From Megaleporinus macrocephalus (Eukaryota; Chordata; Actinopteri; Characiformes; Anostomidae), in contig CM038719.1 in NCBI GenBank assembly GCA_021613375.1, positions 34,014,747 to 34,078,746 of the forward strand: 64,000 nt of DNA, given 5' to 3'. The notes beneath the pieces were generated by a model. The model had not been told where the DNA came from, ran no database searches, and was given only the letters and a program-made list of their open reading frames with translations. Below, piece after piece: positions 56,366-64,000 of the stretch. Within the stretch, counting starts at the first letter, position 1. Each line of letters begins with the position of its first letter. The position numbers and the translations under genes are program-made.

Positions 56366-56757
56366 CTTTTGTCACATGCCGTCCTTTTTCTATCTGATTT
56401 ATAAGATTTGCTTCGGGTCAAACCAGCCAATGAAAAACTAACAGTAGATACGACCGACTCACCTTACTTTTGTCAAGGAAACATGGAGGTAAGGCAGATT
56501 ATACAGCAGCGACTCACCAATAATGAACGTACAAGGATTGTCACGTCCATATGGATGTGTGGATAGCTAATAAAAAGATGGCTCCACAGGGCTCTCCATA
56601 TTTGTAGTACACCTTGAAGGTCTTTAGTTCAGCCTTTTATATGAATGTCTACCAACCTGCAAAAACCTTTTAGCTAAATAGTACAGTGGCCGAGAAGACC
56701 CAGTGCAATGCGAATTTACAAATGCGCTGCAAAAACACTAACACGCTGCAAAACCGT

Positions 56758-57477
56758 CCACAACACAACTGAAGTGTTTCCGGAGGACACTTGAAAAGAC
56801 TTACTTTCATTAGACAGTAGTAATGGCCATATCAGATGACTCTTGAAGCGTTGAAGCTTTCCCTCCAGATGGTTAAAAAAGGTTCATTACTCGAAGCTTC
56901 ATGTGCACACAAACCCCCCTGCTGGCCAAAACGTTTATTGTCATTTCAACTATTTGCGATGGCCTCTTGCAACGTTGTCAGTATGGGAACACGTATAACT
57001 ACATAAAACATTAATTTCATTCATTTGTTTATCTGATCTGAGTTTGATTGTGTGGGTCTGTTAACTAAAAAAAACAGCCAGTATGATTTCAGTCAGTAAA
57101 TAAATCCAATAGTATGTGAGATATTGATGTTAAAACTGTTGCAGTGATTTTAAGAGATGGGACAGTGATTGTGGTTTGATGGTGACTTTAATTTTTATTA
57201 AGAAACAATAAATCACAGCAATACTCAAACCACGTCCTGAACCAGCGAGGCTTCAGACGTTATCAGTGACGTCACTCGCCCTTAACGAAGCAAGCCTCCA
57301 TACGCTCTTCCTAAACGGGTTTCTGGGTTTCTCCACACAAGTCCCGAAGCATCGGTATCGTTTGCCCATCACTATTAGATGATACCGCGACTCCGCATAG
57401 TTCTGTTTACATTGTGTCGCCGTATGTGGTCCCACGTCCTTTAAGTGTCCTCCGGAAACACTTCCGTTGTGTTGTGG
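56758..57477. mobile_element. 720-bp non-autonomous element with long TIRs
   Basis: The left end CCACAACACAACTGAAGTGT plus TTCCGGAGGACACTTGAAAAG is matched in reverse at the right end by CCACAACACAACGGAAGTGT plus TTCCGGAGGACACTTAAAGG. The TIR is about 45 bp. The left flank has ATGCGCTGCAAAAACACTAACACGCTGC, which may be a further part of the element. No transposase ORF is visible. Confidence 0.75.
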
Positions 57478-57689
57478 TTTGAAGGCCAAACCTATGAGCA
57501 TTGGTCTGGATCTTGGTAGGAAGGTCTAATCTCTGGGGTGGTCAACAGAGCTGTAAACATATAAATCTGATATTTGAATATTTATCAACTCCAAAGAAAT
57601 GCAGTAAAAGAAATATGTTCTTGTGGTAACTGAATAGTCAATGGTTTATGACAACCCAGCTTTAAGTGCTGTTTATGTGATGGGGACAG

Positions 57690-58125
57690 AATTGGTGGTC
57701 GACCAGGTCTTCCAGGTGGTTATTAGGAGCCATATTTTCTCTAACTATGGGGTCTTAAACAGGTAATTAACTATGCTGAAAGTTTTTAGTTCTCCATGAA
57801 GCTCTCTACTCTCTGTTTTTGTGCCAATCTGAAGGCCACATGAAGTTTGAAGGTCTGTAGTGATTGACTCTGCAGTTGGTGACCTCTGTGCACCATGCTC
57901 CTCAGCGCCCGCTGACCCGCTCTGGCATTTTATGTGGCTACCACTTTGTGGCTGAGTTCCCAATTACTTCCCCCTTGTTGTAAGACCACTGACAGTCGAC
58001 TGTGGAATATTTAGTAGTGAAGAAACTTCACGACTGGACTTGTTGCACAGGTGAGCTCCTGAGAGCGACCCATTCTTTCACTAATGTGTGTAGAAGCAGG
58101 CATGACTAGGTGCTTGGGTTGGATG
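57690..58125 (-). pseudogene. Tc1-like relic, minus strand (5' part, subfamily A)
   Basis: Read on the minus strand, this matches the 5' half of the relic at 41580-42592. Shared motifs are TCAATCACTACAGACCTTC, AAACTTCATGTGGCCTTCAG, AGAGAGCTTCATGGAG and the AAGCACCTAGTCATGCCTGC region. Stops interrupt every frame. The 3' half is missing. Confidence 0.7.
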
Positions 58126-59059
58126 GACAGAAACTCCTGTGGATGATTTCAGATCTGAAGCAAAAGTAGATTTTGATGTTCTCCTCTCTCTCAAAGATGA
58201 AAGCTTTAAGTGCTGCTTATCTGATGGAGCCAGTTAAGGTGGTCTACCACTTTTTTTTCAGGTGGTCCTTTTTGTAGCTATTAATCATATTTGGAACTCC
58301 AGTTTTGAAAACACCTTTCTTTCACTTTGACTTTCTCCTTCTTATGCAAGCGGATTATCTCGCAGCCTAATCTCCTCAGAAAAAAATGATCTCCTGAAAA
58401 ATAAAGAAGTTGCACTTAATGGCTTGTTTTGACGGGAAATGAAATAACTGGAGGGTTGCGCATTACTGTGTCTGACTCTCTTTCACGCTGAAATATCACC
58501 CGCACAGACACATGCTGGAGCTACATGTCTACAATATGATCGCGCCTTTCATCGCCTTGGAGATGAAAGTTGGCCGTCCTTGCCGATCAGAAGAAAAGAG
58601 CTGTTGGTTGGGACGTTTGAAACGTTCGTGTTCTCTGGACCGGCAGCTCTTTCTCAATGCCACTGCGTGTTAACAGCAATAGTGAAGGTGAACACTCACA
58701 CATGGTTTCACGCAGTGCCTAGAACTCCTATGGGCCCTCTGAGTGACGTGACAACTCACCCACCAGAGACTTCAATAGAGCTTTCCTAAGCTAACATCAA
58801 AGAGCTGCCATTTACCATCGGTTTTGCTTTGGCACCCCGCCTCAGCTCAACGGCAAGCCTGGATGTGACTGCGCTTGAGTTCTCATTCGTACCACCAGAG
58901 TAATATCATTTCCTAAATATGGCCATGACGGATCATTCTGCAAGGGCCAGAGAATCCCAGTTCACCCAGTCTGCATCTTTCAACACACCAGATGGTCACA
59001 GCTAGCATGCTACTGATAGGTTTCCATCATTCGCCCAATCCTGGTCCTGCACATTTTAG

Positions 59060-59606
59060 AGTTTTCACCTTGTATCTACACTCATTGTCCAGCCCATCAG
59101 CTCCACATACCATATAAAAGCTATTTGTAGTTCTACACTTACAGACTGTAGTCCATCTGTTTCTCTGTATACTCTGTTACACTGTCCTTCAATGGTCAGG
59201 ACCCCCACCAGCAAGCAGGACTTATTATGGTGGTGAATCATTCTCAGCACTGCAGTGACACTGACATGGTGGTAGTGTGTTAGTGTGTGTTGTGCTCAGA
59301 TTTTTTAACACTGTGTCCACTCACTGTCCACTCTATTAGACATTCCTACCTTGTTGGTCCACCTTGTAGATGTAATAGCTCATCCGTTACTGTACAGTTT
59401 ATGTAGTAGTGCTCACAGGGTGCTGCCCACAGGTTGTTGGCTGGATACTTCTGGTTGGTGGACTATTCTCAGTCCAGCAGTGACGCTGAGGTGTTTAAAC
59501 ACTCCAGCACCACTGCTGTGTCTGATTCACTCATGCCAGCGCAACACACACCACCATGTCAGTGTCACTGCAGATCTGAGAATGACCCACCTCCCACATA
59601 ATACCT
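59060..59606. mobile_element. Palindromic non-autonomous DNA transposon, copy 5 (right end lost)
   Basis: The left arm (CATATAAAAGCTATTTGTAG, CTACACTTACAGACTGTAG, TTCAATGGTCAGGACCCCC) and long-form interior (TTTTTAACACTGTGTCCACTC, CTATTCTCAGTCCAGCAGTG) are present. After TGAGAATGACCCACCTCCC the right arm stops at about 59606 and a Tc1 fragment begins. Confidence 0.8.
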
Positions 59607-59740
59607 TCTTGTCCAACATCTGTGTGTCTGACCTAACAAACACTCTTGTGCAAAGTCTGCCCAGAGTGAGGTCAACTCCATATTAATACCTGTGTTATTT
59701 GGAATTGCATGGTCAAGCGTTCACAAGTACAAGTACAAGT
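59607..59740 (+). pseudogene. Tc1-like 3' fragment (subfamily A)
   Basis: TCCAACATCTGTGTGTCTGACC, CAAAGTCTGCCCAGAGTGAGG and CAACTCCATATTAATACC correspond to the last codons and 3' end of the Tc1 family seen at 41580-42592. Much of the intermediate sequence is missing. Confidence 0.65.
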
Positions 59741-60085
59741 CCGTAACAACATCAGATATCATTAGAACAGATGTAAATAATCAAACATACAATACAAAGT
59801 AGCATAAATATCTTATTGTGAAAGAAGTAGATCATATTTTGAGCTCCAGTTTGAAGAACAAAGTGTAGTTCCAGATTTCTCCTGGATGCTCCAGACAATG
59901 TATGAACGTATTCAGTTCCTTCAGCAGTAATCTTGATTTAGCTTAATGAAGTACTGAGCAGTCAAAGCAGGTATTAGATGAGAACTGTAAATAATACTGG
60001 GTTGTTTATAGAAGGAGAAGCTTGAAAAGGGTTAAATAAACACACTGAGATACATAAAAGCACCACGTACGGTATTAATACTATA
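59735..60085. repeat. Dispersed repeat family B, copy 4
   Basis: Collinear with 7195-7845 but without the SINE: ATTAGAACAGATGTAAATAATC, TTTGAGCTCCAGTTTGAAG, CTCCTGGATGCTCCAGAC, CAGTCAAAGCAGGTATTAG and GAAGGAGAAGCTTGAAAAGGG. It shows the pre-insertion state of copy 1. Confidence 0.78.
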
Positions 60086-60617
60086 TAGACGGAAAAATAT
60101 AGACGTTTAAATGATAATATCTTCAAGGGGCTAAAGCCTTTGGTGTATTGTATATCTGATCGTATATTGGATGTCAGGCATTGCAATGTATTGCAGAGTT
60201 TGAAGCGGCTGCAGTAGACAGTCTTAGCATAATTCTCATTATATTCAGTTCACCCCATGAGCCTTTTTAGCCATCGGTCAAGCACCCAGCAGTGAAATTG
60301 AAAGCAGAACGCAAGCTTTAAGGCACGTCTGTATGCTCGCCGTTGCCCTTTGTGACTTTATGAGCAGCGCAGTCAGAGAGGCACCGATCGGCGTGTGCAG
60401 TCACTACTGTGAGAATGCAGAAGCGGGAGCAGAAGCAGCTGGAGGCAGAGGGTTCAGGCTCCTCACTGCAGCTCCACGGGGTGGAATTGATATGTTCCTG
60501 TTAGTATGTAAACAGGAAAAAAGAGAACACAGCAAAATAAATGCTTCGCTGAGCTGCTTTCTGGGTTTTGTGGAAAGTAATCAAGGCAAAAAAAACTCTT
60601 GCAAAGACGTCCCATTC

Positions 60618-61150
60618 TTAATACATAGGGTTTAATATGATGTTGGCCCAACCTTTGCAGCTATAACAGCTTCAACTCTTCTGGGAAGGCTCTCCACACG
60701 GTTTAGGAGTGTGTTTATAGGAATGTTTGACCGTTCTTCCAGAAGAGCATTTGTCAGGTCAGACACTGATGTTGGATGAGAAGGTCTGGCTCACAATCTC
60801 CACTCTAATTCATCCTAAAGGTGTTCTATCAGAATGAGGTCAGGACTCTGTGTAGGCCAGTCAAGTTCTTCCACACCAAACTCACTCCTCCATGTCTTTA
60901 TGGAACTTGTTTTGTGCACTGGGGGGCAGTCATGTTGGAACAGGAAGGGGCCGTCCCCAAACTGGTCCCACAAAGTTGGGAGCATGAAATTGTCCAGAAT
61001 CTCTTGGTCTGCTGAAGCATCAAGAGTTCCTTTCACTGGAACTAAGGTGTCAAACCCAACTCCTGAAAGACAACCCCACCTCATAATTCCCCCTCCACCA
61101 AATTTGGCACAATGCACTCAGACAAGTACCGAAACCACAATAACTGGGTG
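60618..61150 (-). pseudogene. Tc1-like transposase pseudogene, minus strand (subfamily A)
   Basis: The best-preserved stretch is an open frame at 60815-61117. It contains [48 protein letters not shown] and DWPTQSPDLILIEHL, in the order expected for the C-terminal half of a DD34E transposase. The motif normally reading DLNPIEHL is altered to DLILIEHL. The frame is broken on both sides. It is collinear with 42060-42516 of the plus-strand copy. Confidence 0.85.
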
Positions 61151-61189
61151 CGCTCAAAAAAAAAAACAAGTTTGCATGTACTCACTTAG

Positions 61190-64000
61190 GACAGGTCCCC
61201 AAACATACTGACCCATAATCCTCTACATATAATTTATTCATCCCTTGTTCCTCACACTGCTTAAGCTGCACAACCATTCGTGCACTAGTTTTCTAGTTTT
61301 CTTTATGCTTGCTTTGTTTTCTTCATGGCCGCTGAGGACACGTTAAACATCTAATATTGAGTTTTGTGTCGTATTCAATAAAACACAGGTCAGACAGCAT
61401 TGACTCACTTCTTTCTGTTCTTACTAGCATTGCATCTACTGACCCAACTCATCTGAAACTGAGATTTCCACTTTCCCCACAACGAAATGATGCCACCATG
61501 ACCAAATAACCAGCCTGCTTTGTGATTTTCTGTCAATAACGTGAGGCCTTCATCTTGCAACTCATTACACGTCCAGTTCACGGTCACAATGCTGAATAAT
61601 TCATAGCGGATCTTGCATAATAAGCCTCAAGATTAATAACTAATTAATAAGCCTACAGGTCAAGAGGTTAATGAGAGAATAGAAGTAGTGCACATGGTGT
61701 CAATTGGTAGCCTGTCTCAAAGCCTCAGAGCGACTTACTGCCAAAGCATCCTTAAGCCTTTTCCATGACAGAGGGACAGTCTAAAAAAACTGGGTACAGA
61801 CCATCAGAGATCCAAGGATGGTGTGATGAGACAAGAAGTGGACTATTTGCAGAGGAACGAGCCCATTTAGAGCTTTAAAAAGAAAACGATAAAGCAGTAC
61901 GTATTCTTTTTTAGAGCTGCCCTGCCTCTCGGACGAAGAGCTGTCTGTCTCAAGTTGTTAAGAGAACATCATTACGTGATGAATGAGCGCCGCTATCCTT
62001 TCAATAAGGAAGGAGCGCTTCGCAGTTTGACTGACATTATGAAAATGAATACCGCACGCTGGGGTGAAACAAAAAGGCCTCCGAAGCAGCAAATGCTTCA
62101 TTTCTTTTAGTAAATAAAAAATAAAAATACTCGCAAACATATTTATATGCAGGCATTCTTCAGCCTCTGTCAGAAGAAGGTCAGAGCATGAATGATGGCC
62201 AACCGAGTTTGAATGCTTTTTAAATGTCTTTTTTTGAATATTCAATTTGTTGTCAAGGGATGAGCTTCTCAAGGCCGTAAGCAAGCAGATGACATTCTGT
62301 AATTCGTTCCAAGTTTTTTAAATAGAAGTGGCATTAATTGTGGCATTAAAAGCAGCCTTGCACAGCAGACTAATGAGCTTTTGGCGTCGCAAGGTGTCTA
62401 AATGTGCTTTTCAAGATTTCTGGCTTTTGCCAGGATCAGGTACCTGTTCTGACAAGTACATGAACACATGATTAATCACATTCAAGCACTGACTGGCAGC
62501 ATTACATGCTATTATCACCTAAAACAAAGCCAGGCTCCAAGCAGGAAACTCTTCCTCTAGTGCGGTTGGTGAGCATATTCATGTTGGCCCTGGTAAAATG
62601 AATCACACTGTGAAAGAGGATGTTTCCTATCACTGCGTAAGAGAAGCCCCCTGCTGCCTTTAACGTGCTATTGAGCTTTTCGTGTATGTACACGGTCTGA
62701 AAAGTGCAGCTCATTGGAATTCCAGCCATTTCCGCTGTTACAAGGTGACATCATCTTGTAAAACTTAATCTTTACTGGCTGCCTGTAGGGGTGGACCTCA
62801 TTGCAGAATAACACTACTGCTTCCAACTTCTTTGACAGTTGACTAGTCAGAATACAGGGTGCAACCTGATCAATAAGACCACATGAAGCTAATCAGGAGG
62901 CAGAGCTTAAAGACACAGGAGCTCATATAGAGAGTGGGAACAAGCACTGTGGACTGAGGAAGTATAAATTCAAGTTTTTGGCTACAATTGCAAGGTATGT
63001 TTGTAGAAAAAAGGAGCAGCATTTGATGACCAGAACACCTTGCTAACTGTAAAATGCAGAGGTGGATCGAGACACTGCACAGACAGATGGAAGAAATTCT
63101 GGAAACATATTTGACACCATCAGTCAAGAACATGACTGAAAAGCTGCGTGTAGATCTTGCATGTACAGTATAAGAACACTGGTGTTGTAAATTGTCTTCT
63201 GTAGCGACGCTTTGTTGGTGTCTTGAAGAATTCTTAGATGAGACTTCATTTGTAAATATATAAAATTGAATATACACACAAAGAAAATACAGTACTTTAT
63301 TTTAGACATTGCGCTGTGTCTGTAAAGGCCTGTAGCCGAATCAGGAGACCTCCCAAGTTCCTCTCTTATGTATTCAGACATTGCTCTCTGTCTGGGAAAG
63401 CCCTGTAGCCGAATGAGAACGTCCAAAGGAAAGCCTGGTCTTTTATACCCAGCACCCCAATACACATGGTTTATATCACCTTCCATATAGGATGTGTAAA
63501 ACAGAGTAAGCCCTTATGGTATAGAACTGCTAAGCCAAATGTTTTTCCAAACCTACCATACTTTGACCTGTGACCCTAAGTCTCTCTGAAAAACATTCCT
63601 TTGCACGCACGTCCTTTGCACTTTGCACAGCTTTATATGTATATAGAAAAAAATATATATATAATAAATAAATATGTATATATGGAAAAATACACTTCAC
63701 TGGGAAAACTAAAACAAGTACATCTAAGTTGTGCAAGGGTGTAGATTTGCTCTTGACCTATGAATCTACCCCGTGACTTCTTTGAAACACAGCTCCTTAT
63801 TCCACCTTAGTCCATCTTCTTCTTTTGACTGTCATCCTCACTCACTTTTGACACCCATGTGTCTCCTACGCTGCGCCTCAGTCTTGCACAGTGAGTCTCA
63901 CATATGACTGGAAAGTTCTCCTTCCAGTTTTGGTGCTGCTAACAACCAAACACAGCTACAGAGTCTCACGTGACAGCAGGGAAAGGCACAGCCAATCACA
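61190..64000. other. Intergenic sequence downstream of rac2
   Basis: No convincing exon, RNA gene or full-length mobile element is visible. The open frames of 60-135 codons here lack codon structure, splice context or recognisable motifs. A weak ~110-bp tandem duplication lies at 63305-63430 (GACATTGCGCTGTGTCTG... and GACATTGCTCTCTGTCTG..., each followed by CCTGTAGCCGAAT). Parts with mixed composition, such as 61910-62480, could hold noncoding conserved elements, but this cannot be judged from one sequence. Confidence 0.6.

Noticed and set aside
60333..60635. 100-codon plus-strand frame downstream of rac2
   Set aside because: No similarity to a known domain, and it ends next to a Tc1 relic. 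It could be regulatory sequence but not a supported gene.
62870..63486. Two overlapping minus-strand frames of 120-135 codons
   Set aside because: They overlap in different frames, have no motif and cross the small tandem duplication; no support for a gene.

Overview
This window is vertebrate genomic DNA, almost certainly from a teleost fish. It is intron-rich and AT-rich, and it carries fish-type Tc1-like transposons, tRNA-derived SINEs, hAT/Harbinger-like non-autonomous elements and many simple repeats. The species cannot be read from the sequence; a characin or other ostariophysan is only a guess. There is no bacterial, plasmid or phage content and no convincing new biochemical system.

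Only one protein-coding gene could be supported: a complete plus-strand Rac-family small GTPase, best assigned to rac2. Six coding exons (9598-9632, 24299-24370, 24465-24582, 27176-27238, 49682-49841, 53753-53883) join without a frameshift into 192 codons plus stop. All carry the P-loop, switch, TKLD, SAL and CaaX (CILL) motifs, and all have GT-AG introns. A GC-rich promoter/5'UTR with ETS-like sites precedes the ATG. A short 3'UTR intron and a terminal noncoding exon with AATAAA at 56342 are likely. Intron 1 (14.7 kb) and intron 4 (22.4 kb) are swollen by repeats.

Layout. 1-5578: array of about 90 units of a 59/62-bp repeat with higher-order duplications, running off the left edge. 5.6-8.0 kb: nested mobile-element debris. 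8.29-9.0 kb: 23-bp minisatellite just upstream of the promoter. 9.6-24.3 kb (intron 1): a ~1-kb TIR element, 49-bp and 43-bp minisatellites, microsatellites and a long perfect palindrome. 24.3-27.2 kb: exons 2-4. 27.2-49.7 kb (intron 4): a 16-bp minisatellite starting 17 nt from a splice donor, an hAT-like element with its own 36-bp minisatellite nested in a palindromic transposon, a SINE-tail minisatellite, several Tc1 relics, a duplicated Tc1 block embedded in a 24-bp minisatellite, LINE fragments, solo-LTR-like repeats and a Tc1-type MITE. 49.7-56.4 kb: exons 5-7. 56.4-64 kb: intergenic, with a TIR element, further Tc1 relics and unremarkable sequence.

The notable feature is repeat architecture. 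At least eight unrelated minisatellites, together roughly 13-14 kb or about a fifth of the window, occupy one gene locus. Several appear to have grown inside mobile elements. The rac2 exons themselves look intact.
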